64,000 nt of DNA from Adenanthera pavonina (Eukaryota; Streptophyta; Magnoliopsida; Fabales; Fabaceae): NCBI GenBank assembly GCA_026686845.1, contig JAIVEN010000015.1, positions 25,401,501 to 25,465,500 of the forward strand. Reading direction: 5' to 3'. Positions 35,132 to 45,769 of the stretch are shown here, in pieces. Under the pieces are notes generated by a model. That model saw nothing but the letters and a program-made list of their open reading frames with translations. It made no database searches and was not told the origin of the DNA. The first letter of the stretch is position 1. Every line of letters starts with the position of its first letter. A program made the translations under genes and the position numbers.

Positions 35132-36014
35132 TGTAATATTCGGTATTTTGTGGGGATATTAAATGAGGTAGTAAGATAAAATAAAGAATAATTTAAAATT
35201 TGTCTAGAATTATAGAAAATGGAGAGACATAGAAAAGGGCAAAAAAGATAATTTTTCAAATTAAAACTGAAATTGAAAAAATTATAATTTTGCCATAAGG
35301 AAGAAGAATTCTTTGGTTTCTAAAAAGCATGGATTAATATGATTTTACCCCTAGAAATAAAAATTCTTTGCTATTTAGTCCCTTGAATAAAGAATATCAC
35401 CAGGGAGTCATGTGGAAAAAAGTTTTAGGGAAAATTATAGTTAAGACCCAAAAGTTTCAAAAATTATAAATTTGCTTGGGTCAAGGACATTTTTCTAAAT
35501 ATGAAGAATTATAGTCAAAATGAAGCTTTTTGATGAGAAGGACTCAATGGAATATTACTTGGAAGGTAATTGAGTCTGAATAAATTTATTATAAAAATTA
35601 GAGATTAAAGTGCAATGAGTATCGAAAAAGGAATTGGTAGCTCAATTAAATGTAAAAATTGTTTAAAAAAATTATAAGGACCTTACATTTAAAAATTTTT
35701 GGGCCAAGGAGATGAGTTTAAAATAATCTTGTACTAATTAAATGACAATTATAGAAAAAGTAATTAATTAGAACGGTAAATTTAATTGGTAAAGGATATT
35801 TTGGTCTACAAAAATTATTAAAGCAAATTTTTGCCAAAATTTGAGGAGTAGCACGTCGAAAATAGTGATTGGGATACAATGGGAATTAGTCAAAAAGCTT
35901 TAATGAAAAAGTAACTAAGGTTGGTTAAAATTGACCTTAATTAATTCTTTTTATTAGTTATCTTTCTATTAAAGCTTGGTTAAGTCATTAATCACCATTT
36001 TCTTCACTCCATTC
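35132..36014 (+). repeat. Gypsy LTR 5' portion, interrupted by the SIRE-like element
   Basis: It starts TGTAATATTCGGTATTTTG. It follows copies A and B through the GGAGAGACATAG block and the TTAATTAATTC region up to CTTCACTCCATTC at 36014, equivalent to about 9825 in copy A. The rest of this LTR is absent on the far side of the SIRE insertion. Confidence 0.78.
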
Positions 36015-36239
36015 TGTTGAATCAAGAGTTTTGATGATTCCAAACCAACACTCAAGAGCTTGGATTGAAGATATCAAAGGAGATCAAAGTAGTTTCAAGT
36101 GAAGATTTACTGAGTATTTGCTGTTAGATCTCTAGTAGGATCTTTAGTTTTAGTTGTGATTGGGTAAAAGATTTTGATTTGAGAAAAAGATGTTTTCAAA
36201 CCTTGATTTGAAGTTAAAACTTTACTTATTTGAAAAATA

Positions 36240-37080
36240 CTCACAAACAGACGAAGTTTGAAAGCTTAAACAAAACTGTCAAGTTGGAAATTCGAACTTT
36301 GCCTTAGGAAATTTGAATTTCGAGCTAAAACTAAATAAGTCTGAAGAGATGGCTCTCTGTCAGACGAATTTTGGTTGTTCAAAATTTGAATTTTCATACA
36401 AAGCTGAGAGAAGCCTCTTTGGTAACAGACGAACTTCACACTTTCAAAATTCGAATTTTAAGTAAAATGAAGTTTGTGAAAACCAAAGAAATTCGTCTGA
36501 AACTATGATAAAGTGCATCTGAAATCAAAAAGAAATTGAGTTTGAAAAATGCTCTCTGACAGACGAATTTTGGATTTGCAACATTCAAATTTTCATCAAG
36601 TCTGATAGAAGCCGTTTTAGTGACAGACAAACTTCACAGTTTCAAAATTCGAATTTCAGACAAAATACAATTTGTGAAAACCAAAGAAATTCGTCTGAAA
36701 CTAAGTTAAAGTTCATCTGAGATCAAGAATAATTCAAGTTTCAAAACTGGTCTCTGACAGACGAATTTCACTCTTGCAAAATTCAAATTTTGAAAAAAGT
36801 AAACTACTGTGCCTCTTTGAACGTTCAATGGACAGACGAATTTTGGGCATCCAAAATTCGAATTTCGAGGGTACTGTAGAAAATTGAAAACACTGTTCAT
36901 GATTTACAGAAAAACTTTCTTCTTGAAAATTCGTATGTCACATTGTGAAAATATTTTATAAGTTTCAAAATTCGAATTTCACTCTATGGACAGACGAACT
37001 TCACATTTTAACGTTAGAAGCTTTAACCTTCGGTTCCTTCAAAATTCGTCTGTTGACCAACCAAAATTCGAATTTCAGTG
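36240..37080 (+). promoter_or_regulatory. U3 array of CAGACGAA / AAATTCGAATTT modules
   Basis: About ten CAGACGAA or TTCGTCTG sites and about six AAATTCGAATTT-type palindromes, plus decayed versions. They are often paired as CAGACGAATTTTGG-loop-CCAAAATTCGAATTT. At about 36835-36870 the arms CGAATTTTGG and CCAAAATTCG are perfect 10-bp inverted repeats around GCAT. The array sits directly upstream of the TATA box, where enhancer elements lie in LTRs. The factor that binds it, if any, is unknown. Confidence 0.65.
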
Positions 37081-37191
37081 TGTCAGAAACATTAAATACG
37101 GTTGGTAAACGGATAGTTTTTCAGAGTAACCGTTGGATAACTTCCCCAACGGATAGATTTAGGTCTCTAACGGATATTTGAGACCTAAAAC

Positions 37192-37199
37192 TATAAATA
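37192..37199 (+). promoter_or_regulatory. TATA box of the SIRE-like LTR
   Basis: TATAAATA, conserved at the same place in the 3' LTR (46947-46954) and in the solo LTRs. Transcription is expected to begin about 30 bases downstream. Confidence 0.75.
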
Positions 37200-37743
37200 C
37201 AACATCATTTGAAGTTGTGGGTAACGAATCAAACTTGTATATACCGAATTTCTGCTGAATCTTCTTCTCAAAAGCTTTTACCCTCTCAACTTCATTATCT
37301 GTACTTTAACCTTCATATCTACTCTATTCAAGAGAGTTGTATCTTTGTAAACAATCTACTCTTCATCTGGAAGATAGATTTACTTATGAGGGGAATTCAC
37401 AAGGGGATTGGAAAGCACATAGAGAAAGTGCTTGGAGAGTTTGAGAGAGCTCAGAAACAGAGCATACTCGTGTACTGTGGCACTAGCAAGAAGCCCGTTG
37501 AAATTCTTGCTGTATAGTGGATAAATCTCAAGAGTTGTCTTGGGGACTGGACGTAGGTCAAGTGGATAGACCGAACCAGGATAAATCACTGAGTCTTCTT
37601 CTCCTTATCCTTACTTATTAGCTTACTCTGTTTTACTCATTGTTTTCATTATACTGTGATATCTTCACTCACTTCACTTTGTGCAGAAAAATTTCAATCT
37701 TCCCAATTCCCCCCCCTCTTGGGAAGTCAGCCTTGTTAACAAG

Positions 37744-37755
37744 TGGTATCAGAGC
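37744..37755 (+). other. Primer-binding site (initiator tRNA-Met type)
   Basis: TGGTATCAGAGC, two bases after the LTR end. It matches the canonical plant copia primer site complementary to the 3' end of initiator tRNA-Met. Confidence 0.95.
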
Positions 37756-37796
37756 CCGGATTCCCATTCAAAGGATTTTACAGTCCGGGAATAAAG

Positions 37797-39599
37797 ATGG
37801 CTGGCTTTGGAGAGAGTATACTTCCTGAAGGAAACAACACTAACAGACCACCAGGCTTCAGTGGAGAGCATTATGGGTACTCAAAGATGAGGATGCAGAT
37901 CTACCTCCAATCAATTGATCTTGACATCTGGACAGTCATTGATAAAGGAGATTTCGTCCCAATGGCTCTAACTGAAGATGGAAGATACAAAGAGAAGCTG
38001 GAAGCAGAGTGGAATGATGAAGACAGAAGGAGAGTTCTACTGAATTTTAAAGCAAAGCATTGTTTAGTCAGTGCCCTGAACCAGGATGAATTCTACAGAG
38101 TCTCACAATGCACCACTGCAAAAGGGATGTGGGATACTCTGCAGATTGCACATGAAGGGACATCTGGGGTCAGGGAGAACAGACTCAATACGTGCATTGG
38201 AGAGTATGAGAGCTTCAGAATGGCTGAAGGAGAAACTGTAAAGGAGCTCCAAAAGAGATTCACCCTCATTGTGAATCAACTAAAGAGCCTAGAAAAGGAA
38301 TACACTCAATCAGAGAAAGTGAGAAAAATTCTCAGAGCATTCCCTCTGGAATGGCAGCCCAAGGTGACAGCAATAGAAGAAGCCAGAGGAGAATCAATGG
38401 CCTCTGTCACAGCTCTCTTTGGCAGCCTTGAAGAATATGAAGGAAAAATCAAAGCTCTCAAGGAAGCTGGGATGGACAGAAAGAAGAAAGGCCTTGCCCT
38501 CAAAGCTGCTGATGAAAAGGAAGAAGAATCTGACGAAGAGGATGGGCTGGATGAGGAAACTCTGGCTATGATGGTCAGAAAATTCGGAAGATTCTACAGC
38601 AAGAAGAAGAACAAGAGATTCTTCAAGAAGGGAGCTGCTGGAGAAAGCAAGAAAGAGGCAAAAGAACCTGTGACTTGCTATGAGTGCAAGAAGCAGGGAC
38701 ACATAAAGTGGGACTGCCCCCAATTCCTCAAGAAGCAAGAAAAAGAAAAGAAAGTTGCTGACAAAGGGAAGAAGAAGAAAGCCTACATCTCATCCATATG
38801 GGGCAACATCTCAGATGAGGAAGAAAGAGATGAAGATGAGATTGCCAACATTTGTCTGATGGCACTTGCTTCTGAAGAAGCCACTCCCTCATGCAGCAGT
38901 GATCAAGAAGAAGAGGTATATGAATCTGAACCTTCCTATTCTGAATTACTGGATGCATTTCATGAGCTTCATCATGATGATTTCATTAAAGTTGCTAAAG
39001 AACTAAAACTGGCAAAGAAGAAGATAAACAAGCTGGAATCTCAAAGCACAATCTCTGAAATTACTTCTTTACCTACTGCTGATTCTGTTTGCTGCACTTC
39101 ATGCACTGAACTTAAGCAAACTAATGATTACTTAGTTAAAAGCATGTCTAGGCTCACTAGAGGTAAAGATATGTTGTTTGCCTTGATGGGGAGCCAACGA
39201 ATTTCACAAGGAAAAGCTGGTCTTGGCTATGACCCATGTGCTGTCAAAGAAAAAATTAGGAAGAAAAACCAAAATGCATACAGGAGACATTTTAAGCATG
39301 CTGAGAGCAATAAGAAGAAAAATAATGCATCACCTCACATTGAGACATATAATCAACCAAGGCATGCTAAACAGAAGTATTATCTGCATTGTTTTCTTCC
39401 TGCCTCTCAATCTAGTAGTCCCTTCACTACCTGTCATTTCTGCAACAAAAAGGGACACATTTCCAGTTCCTGTATTTTAAAGAAAAATGGACTTAGCAGG
39501 AAAGTTGAATGGGTTCCCAGAGTTGCATCTGCATCTAGGGAAAGATCTACTAACCAAAAAGGACCCAAGAAAATTTGGGTACCTAAAAGAAAAACATGA
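37797..39599 (+). CDS. SIRE-like Gag polyprotein (intact frame, 600 aa)
   Basis: It starts at the ATG in AAAGATGGCTGGC, 42 bases after the primer site; the frame is open further upstream but has no better start. Residues ~18-200 form the plant copia gag (UBN2-type) domain: RPPGFSGEHYGYSKMRM, TAKGMWDTLQIAHEG, LNTCIGEYESF, VRKILRAFP. Acidic Glu-rich segments follow. There are two CCHC zinc knuckles, CYECKKQGHIKWDC (about residue 295) and CHFCNKKGHISSSC (about residue 553), with a coiled-coil-prone LAKKKINKLES stretch between. Gag assembles the particle and binds RNA. The TGA at 39597-39599 overlaps an ATG (ATGA) that opens the protease frame. This is the only apparently intact ORF of the element. 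Confidence 0.92.
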   Translation: MAGFGESILPEGNNTNRPPGFSGEHYGYSKMRMQIYLQSIDLDIWTVIDKGDFVPMALTEDGRYKEKLEAEWNDEDRRRVLLNFKAKHCLVSALNQDEFYRVSQCTTAKGMWDTLQIAHEGTSGVRENRLNTCIGEYESFRMAEGETVKELQKRFTLIVNQLKSLEKEYTQSEKVRKILRAFPLEWQPKVTAIEEARGESMASVTALFGSLEEYEGKIKALKEAGMDRKKKGLALKAADEKEEESDEEDGLDEETLAMMVRKFGRFYSKKKNKRFFKKGAAGESKKEAKEPVTCYECKKQGHIKWDCPQFLKKQEKEKKVADKGKKKKAYISSIWGNISDEEERDEDEIANICLMALASEEATPSCSSDQEEEVYESEPSYSELLDAFHELHHDDFIKVAKELKLAKKKINKLESQSTISEITSLPTADSVCCTSCTELKQTNDYLVKSMSRLTRGKDMLFALMGSQRISQGKAGLGYDPCAVKEKIRKKNQNAYRRHFKHAESNKKKNNASPHIETYNQPRHAKQKYYLHCFLPASQSSSPFTTCHFCNKKGHISSSCILKKNGLSRKVEWVPRVASASRERSTNQKGPKKIWVPKRKT

Positions 39600-40605
39600 A
39601 TATTGACTTGCAGGTTTGTCTTAAAGCTAAGAAGAGCAACAAATGGTATATGGACAGTGCCTGCTCAAGCCACATGACTGGTGATAAGGAGAAGTTCATC
39701 ACCCTTAGAGACAAGAAAGGAGGAAAGGTGACCTTTGGAGGTGATCAATATGGCAAAATTGTTGGCATTGGCATTGTGGGGAAAAATCCAGAAACATCCA
39801 TTGAAGAGGTGCTGTTTGTAATTGGCCTCAACCACAATTTGCTGAGCGTGAGTCAGACCTGTGATAGAGGAAATTGGGTGCTGTTTGACTCAAAGTTTTG
39901 CCTGGTCATCAGAAAAAGTGATCACAAAGTAATCTTAAAAGCTCAAAGGGATGGTCAGATCATGGAGGAGAATTTGAATATGCATACTTCCTGGAGTACT
40001 GCAGTGAGCATGGAATTGACCACAACTTCTCAGCTCCTAGGACTCCTCAACAGAATGGAGTAGTGGAAAGGAAGAACAGAACTATTGGGGAGATGGCCAG
40101 AGCTATGCTAAATGAGAAGGAACTTTCTCAAGTGTTTTGAGCTGATGCAGTGAACACAGCAAGTTATATCATCAACAGAGCCTACATCAGACCCATCCTT
40201 GGAAAGACTCCATACGAGCTGTACAAGGGGAGAAAGCCAAATCTGTCCCATCTCCATGTGTTCGGATGCAAATGCTTCATTCACAACAATGGGAAAGAAA
40301 ATCTGGGTAAGTTTGATGCCAAATCCGATAAAGGTATATTTCTAGGCTATTCTAGTAGGAGTAAGGCATATAGAGTTTATAATAAAAGATCAAATGTGAT
40401 AGAAGAATCTGTGCATGTGGTTTTCATTGAAAATGAAACTGTTTCAAAACATGTTACCAATGAGGATGATCTTGCTTTCAACTTTGAAAAACTGGGCATT
40501 TCTGATAAAAGTAAAACTGAACCTCCAAAGATATCTGAATCTGTTAACATAGAGGAAGATATCCAGGAGCAAGAGTTTGATGAAAATAATGAAGAAACAT
40601 CTTAA
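39596..40605 (+). pseudogene. SIRE-like protease and deleted integrase
   Basis: The frame opens at 39596 inside the gag stop. The aspartic protease motif WYMDSACSSHMTGD is near residue 18, and NHNLLSVSQ is typical of copia protease. After VILKAQRDGQ (about 39960) the sequence jumps to integrase sequence near the catalytic glutamate (SAPRTPQQNGVVERKN, in another frame). This skips the HHCC zinc domain and the part of the core with the first two catalytic aspartates. A TGA lies at 40138-40140. The frame from 40150 holds the rest of integrase (TPYELYKGRKPNLSHLHVFGC, GIFLGYSSRSKAYRVYN) and ends in a TAA at 40603. Integration activity is lost. Confidence 0.92.
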
Positions 40606-41590
40606 GAACTCCCTAGAGCTTGGAGATATCAAAGGAATCACCCTGTTGATCAAGTGATAGTGGATGTTCAAGAGAGAGTCAAAACCAGAAAACAGTTAAG
40701 GGATCAAATGCTAAACCGTGCTTTCATTTCTCAAATTGAACCCAAATGTGCTGAAGAAGCCTTAACTGATGATTACTGGATTTTGGCTATGCAAGAAGAA
40801 CTAAATCAACTTGAAAGAAATCAAGTCTAGGATTTAGTTCCAAGGCCCAAAAATTATCCTGTTACTGGTACCAAATGGGTTTTCAGAAATAAACTTGATG
40901 AATCCGGAACAATAATTAGAAACAAAGCTAGACTGGTTGCTAAAGGGTATAATCAGGAAGAAGGTATTGATTTTGAGGAAACCTTTGCACCAGTAGCTAG
41001 ACTGGAGGCTATAAGAATACTGTTAGCATATGCATGCATGAAAAACATTTTACTATATCAAATGGATGTAAAGAGTGCTTTTCTGAATGGATATATCATG
41101 GAAGAGGTCTATGTAGATCAACCTCCAGGCTTTGAGGATTCTACAAAACCAAACCATGTTTATAAACTGAAGAAAGCTCTTTATGGTTTAAAACAAGCCC
41201 CTAGAGCATGGTATGAGAGACTGAGCAATTTTCTAAGTGAAAAAGGATTCAATAGAGGCAAAGTTGACACAACCTTATTTACTAAGAAAGAAAATAAAGA
41301 TTTACTAATTGTTCAAATTTATGTTGATGATATTATTTTCAGTGCTACTAATGAGGCTCTTTGAAAGAAATTTTCTGAGTCAATGCAGGGAGAATTCGAG
41401 ATGTCTATGATGGGTGAACTCAATTTCTTCCTTGGACTGTAAATCAGACAGCGAGATGATGGCATCTTCCTCAGCCAATCCAAGTATCTGAAAGAGCTGC
41501 TAAAGAAGTTTAGAATGGAGAATGCCAAGCCAATGGGAACACCTATGGCTACTGCAACCAAACTGGACATGGATGAGAATGGGAAGATGT
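40606..41590 (+). pseudogene. SIRE-like reverse transcriptase, interrupted by stops
   Basis: Copia RT landmarks in order: TKWVFRNKLDE, RLVAKGYNQEEGIDF, ETFAPVARLEAIR, YQMDVKSAFLNG, EEVYVDQPPGFE, KALYGLKQAPRAWYE, and the intact active site YVDDI near 41325-41339. In-frame stops lie at about 40828, 41362 and 41441. The catalytic motif is unmutated, so the damage is from nonsense changes. Confidence 0.92.
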
Positions 41591-42264
41591 TTGACATTAC
41601 TTAGTACAGAAGAATGATTGGATCCCTGTTGTACTTAACTGCCAGCAGACCTGACATTATGTTCAGTGTCTGTATGTGTGCAAGGTTCCAATCATGCCCC
41701 AAAGAGACCCATGCAACAGCTGTGAAAAGAATTTTCAGATATCTCATTGGAACATCACAGATGGGTCTTTGGTATCCAAAAGGCAATGGAGAAGATCTCA
41801 AAGGATACACTGATGCTGATTTTGCAGACCAAAACTGACAGAAAAAGCACAAGTGGAACTTGTCAGTTTCTTGGAGGATCCCTGGTTTCATGGTTCAGCA
41901 AAAAGCAAAACAGTGTGGCTCTATCCACTGCAGAAGCTGAGTATGTTGCAGCTGGAAGCTGTTGTGCCCAAGTCATCTGGATGAAGCAGCATCTTGAGGA
42001 TCTTGAAGTTAAAATAAAGGAGATACCCATCTTGAGGATCAAAGTGCCATAAATATCACTAAGAATCCTGTCATGTACTCAAGGACGAAACATATTGAGG
42101 TTAGGCACCACTTCATAAGGGATCACATTCTGAAAGGAGAAGTTAAGTTGGAATACATCCCAACAGAGGATCAAGTAGCTGATATACTCACCAAACCTCT
42201 ACCAGAAGACAGGCATTGTAAAATAAGAAGAGAATTGGGAATGGTAAATCCCAATGAATTGTAA
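41591..42264 (+). pseudogene. SIRE-like RNase H
   Basis: It reads GSLLYLTASRPDIMFSVCMCARFQ, YTDADFA, a frame change at about 41837, then STSGTCQFLGG, VSWFSKKQNSVALSTAEAEYVAA. A second frame change lies at about 42033 before the last block, RTKHIEVRHHFIRDHI and DILTKPLP. It ends at the stop at 42262-42264. Catalytic TDAD and AEAEY residues are present but lie in different frames. Confidence 0.92.
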
Positions 42265-43259
42265 GTTATTCTTATGAAATTCCCTTTTTAGAGTTTTCAA
42301 TCTTAAAATCAATTCTAACTTCAGCATCGGAGAGTGTTTAATTTAAGTTGCAGGTGCTCCTTATGAGAATCAATGGCTGAAAGTTTGAAAGATTGGAGCA
42401 CTACAGAATGGAACAACCAGAAAGTGAAGTAAATAACGAAAATCCTAAGTTCTGGATCCATTCTGTAAGTTCTTTGATGATGATATCTGTATTTTAAACG
42501 TTGTTAGACGTATTTTGCTTCATAAATTGTAATTTTGTACTGGTCAACGTGGTCAACATTCTAATTTTAAGTGACCAAAAGACGAACTTCGACCAGTTAT
42601 ACTTTGGAACAGTTCTCACTGATGCCTCGAAATTCGTCTGTTAAATATGGAATTTTGAATTTTCAAGAACAAAATTTTCAAAGATATGTTTGTCCATCAC
42701 TGTTATACAAATTATCACTACTTAACATTCAACTATTGGACAACCTTTACAAAAGTTGAAAACTTTGAATTTTCAGTTCAAAATTCGTCTATTGAATCAT
42801 GTTCTTCATGCTGAATGCTTGAAAGATGATGCTCTGCATGCTTACTTCATCTATTGGTTGAAATTTTGATTGTTGATGCTGTTTTCTCTTCAACATTCGA
42901 ACTTTGTTGAAACAAAATTCATCTGTTGTGCGTGTACTGCTTGTTCCAAGCCTCTGTCAGATGAACTTTCAGATGAAAATTCATCTGTCAGTAAGCTTTG
43001 CTGAACGGTTTAACTTGTAACTGCCCGAAGTTCGAATTTTGACCCCTCAAAATTCGTCTGTCAGACGGTTACATACGTTAAATCCGACGGTTTTCCAGAG
43101 AACAGACGTAACCCTATTTGTAACTTCTCCAAGTCTGTTCTGATTCTCTCTTCAATCCTCTTAACTCCTGTCCAAAAATTGTCATTCTTCACCATTTAAA
43201 CTTCCATTCGCATCCCTTAAATCTATTCTCAGCCACATTCTGCATCATTCAACCGAAAA
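42265..43259 (+). promoter_or_regulatory. Spacer upstream of the extra ORF carrying U3-like modules
   Basis: About 1 kb without coding potential. From about 42540 to 43085 it contains the motif types of the LTR U3: AAATTCGTCTGTT, CATTCGAACTTTG, GTTCGAATTTTGACC followed by CAAAATTCGTCTGTC. A pyrimidine-rich leader-like stretch (43130-43255) then precedes the ATG at 43260. No TATA box is obvious. It could drive separate transcription of the extra ORF; that is inference. Confidence 0.5.
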
Positions 43260-45464
43260 ATGGCGAGAGTGAAGAATCCTGGAGCAGGACAAGCTGGAAC
43301 ACGGCCAAAAAGAACAGTCAAATCTCAATATGCTACAAAGGAAGGAGAGAAATCCAAGAGAAAGGCCAAACCCAGTAAAGCTACCCCTTCCAAACGCCAA
43401 AAATCATCATCCAAGGCAGATTCTCAGAAAACTGGTCCCTCATCATCAAAATCTGCAGTTCCTTCGGCTGATACTGCTGCTGTGGCTTCCTCCTCTTCTA
43501 CACAATCTGGAGAATATGAGCTTACTACACTGCCACTTTGGAGCACTCCGGAGATTCAAGAAGAGTATTCTACCAAGTTTTTCAGCAAAAAGGTAATCAA
43601 GCCTCACTGTGTGAATATGGAACAATTCTTAATATCTAACAACTTTGATGCTGGAATATGGTTGTTAAGATATAAGAATCTGTTGGAAATTGCTGAAAAA
43701 TATGACGATGAGGTAGTGAAGACTTGGTATGCCTCTCTTCAATATAACAGCAAGAAAAGGAAATGGGAGGTCACCTTGAGATCAAGGACCATTTGGCTTG
43801 CTGATGAAACCTTCAATGAGGCGTTGGAAATCCCAGGTCAAGATGGGCTGAAAGTTGACATCACAGCCTCTAGATATATGGATGAGGCTAGCACAGCTGA
43901 TGAAGAAGGTGGACCCTTCCTGAATTACAAAGAAAGCACCATCTTGGACACCTTATTCAGAAGAAGGGAGAATAGGCCCACAATAAATTTGTTGAAGCCC
44001 ACAGACCTAAGTGTACAAGTAAGGATCCTGCATTACATTGTGTCCAGGATCATTTTCAATAAAGGTGGAAGCTTCAATTTGATAACAAGGGCAGAAGCTC
44101 ATGTGATGACTGCTATCATTCGTGGGAAGCTAATTAACATGGGTCATATCATCCTCCAGCGAATGATAAAGGCAAGGGATCAGAGGAAGGATTCCACACT
44201 CCCCTATGCAGCAATTATTTCAAGAATCCTGCAGCATGCTAGGATTCAACACATTGAAAAGGGGAAAGGGAAACTCACTGAGGCCTTCAAAGAAGAGGAA
44301 TTGCAAAGGATGGGCATTGAAAGAGATGAAGGACATTGGGTTGGAAAGGGAGCAGGGAAATTTGAAGACTTGTTCTTTGTTGCTGATGCTTCCCTCCAAT
44401 AAGAAGGCACTTCTGAGGCCCCTGGCCGATCTGTACCTCAGCCTTCTCAGCCTATTCCATCTCCATCCAAGCCTACACACCCTCCTTCCACTCCCTCCTC
44501 ACGGGTCAAGCCAACAAAGATCACTAAGTTGTTTGACAGTCTGTCAACACTCATTCTCAGCATTAGGGATGAGCAAAATGCCAAATTTGCCCATCTACAA
44601 GATCAGATCCATCAGTTGGCTATAAATATGAAGGTGGTAGCCGATGCTTATGAAGAAATCAGAAATGCAATTCCTACCACTTCAGCTCCACCTCAGCCTG
44701 GTGTTCCTGAGCCTACTCTGTCTCCATCTCCTGTACCTCCAAGTCCGTTTGAGTTAGATTCTCCTATCCCTGGTGTTGGTGTGCAAGAAACTGAACCAGC
44801 TGGTACTCCAAAGGCCTCCAGCAATGAGGCAAGTCCTGGTCCACCCCTGGACTATGGCATGGAGGAAGAGGGTCTGCAGGAATCAAGCCCAATTGAGCCT
44901 AGTGAAGCAGTTGCTCAGGACTCTATCCTTTCCACCCAAGAGTCTGAGCAAGTTGAGCAGCTAGTGGCATCCATATCTGCTTCACCATTTCTGCAAGCTG
45001 CACTCAATGAGGAAAGGAGCATTGTGCCTGTCATTGATTTTGAAGCTATTGCTCACAATGCCCTTCTGCAAGCTCAAAGGCGAAGGCTTGAAGAAATGTT
45101 TCCTCCTGCTCAACCATCCTCTCCTTCTCTTGCTGCTTATGGGCTTTCAGAGGAACAGAGAGCTTGACTAGCTCTTTCCAGGCAGGAAATGCAAGAGCTG
45201 CTTGAGGTCTCTTATGATGATGATGAAGAACCTAGCCCTGAGCCTCCTACACCAATTCAGCCAGAGATTCCTTTTGCTCCTGTCCCTCTTCGTGCTGTTC
45301 CTATTTCTCAAATTCCTCCTCCAATGGATTTTGTTAGGCTTTCTGATGATGCCAAAAAGGGGGAGAAGATAAAGCAAACTGGGACCAAGCAAGCTGGAAA
45401 ATCTGCTGAGTCTTCTGGGAAAGGAAAGACATACAGCAAGAAGTCTAAGCCAAAGAAGAAGTGA
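43260..45464 (+). pseudogene. SIRE-like extra ORF in the envelope position, with two in-frame stops
   Basis: It starts at ATGGCGAGAGTG. One frame runs 735 codons to 45464, broken only by TAA at 44400-44402 and TGA at 45165-45167. Residues 1-75 are Lys/Ser-rich and basic. Residues ~85-345 form a conserved globular-looking region (EEYSTKFFSKKVIKPH, WYASLQYNSKKRKWEV, ADETFNEALEIPG, RAEAHVMTAIIRGK, GHIILQRMIKARDQRKD). Its pattern recalls the 'putative plant transposon protein' domain, though I could not search for it. The rest is Pro/Ser/Glu-rich with a basic KKSKPKKK end. I see no signal peptide or strong membrane segment, so an envelope function is not supported by the sequence. Confidence 0.8.
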
Positions 45465-45754
45465 TTGTTTTAGATCTTAGGCTGAATCTTCCTGTTGTAT
45501 CTTGTTTTAGTTGTTTGATTTTATCTTGTTTGATGGTTATTCCTTATGTTTTGGGAACTGATCTTAAATTGAAATATGTATTGAAACAATTTGATTAAAT
45601 GAATTATGTTCTTAGTTGCAATGTTTTGGGCTTTGAATCTCTTCACTTAATCTGTTGGAAATGATATCTTATGAACTGTAATGCATATCTTGAGGGGGAG
45701 CTTGTGTAAGCAAACTCAAGTACTAATTCAGTTTGTGAGTTGTTTTGTCATCAT

Positions 45755-45769
45755 AAAAAAGGGGGAGAA
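45755..45769 (+). other. Polypurine tract of the SIRE-like element
   Basis: AAAAAAGGGGGAGAA ends exactly at the 3' LTR start. 45465-45754 is 3' untranslated sequence. Confidence 0.92.

Larger units (their letters stand above)
36015..37741 (+). repeat. 5' LTR of the SIRE-like element
   Basis: TGTTGAAT...GTTAACA. U3 spans 36015 to about 37220 with TATAAATA at 37192-37199. R/U5 continues to 37741 and ends with the CCCTCTTGGGAAGTCAGCC block. U3 carries the inverted-repeat module array described separately. Confidence 0.95.

Noticed and set aside
37209..37517. Open frame of ~102 codons in the SIRE LTR R/U5, repeated in the 3' LTR and in one solo LTR
   Set aside because: It starts at TTG rather than ATG, and its conservation follows from the recent common origin of the LTRs. 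The older LTR copies do not keep the frame.
38306..38958. Minus-strand frames within gag
   Set aside because: Shadow frames of the intact gag CDS.
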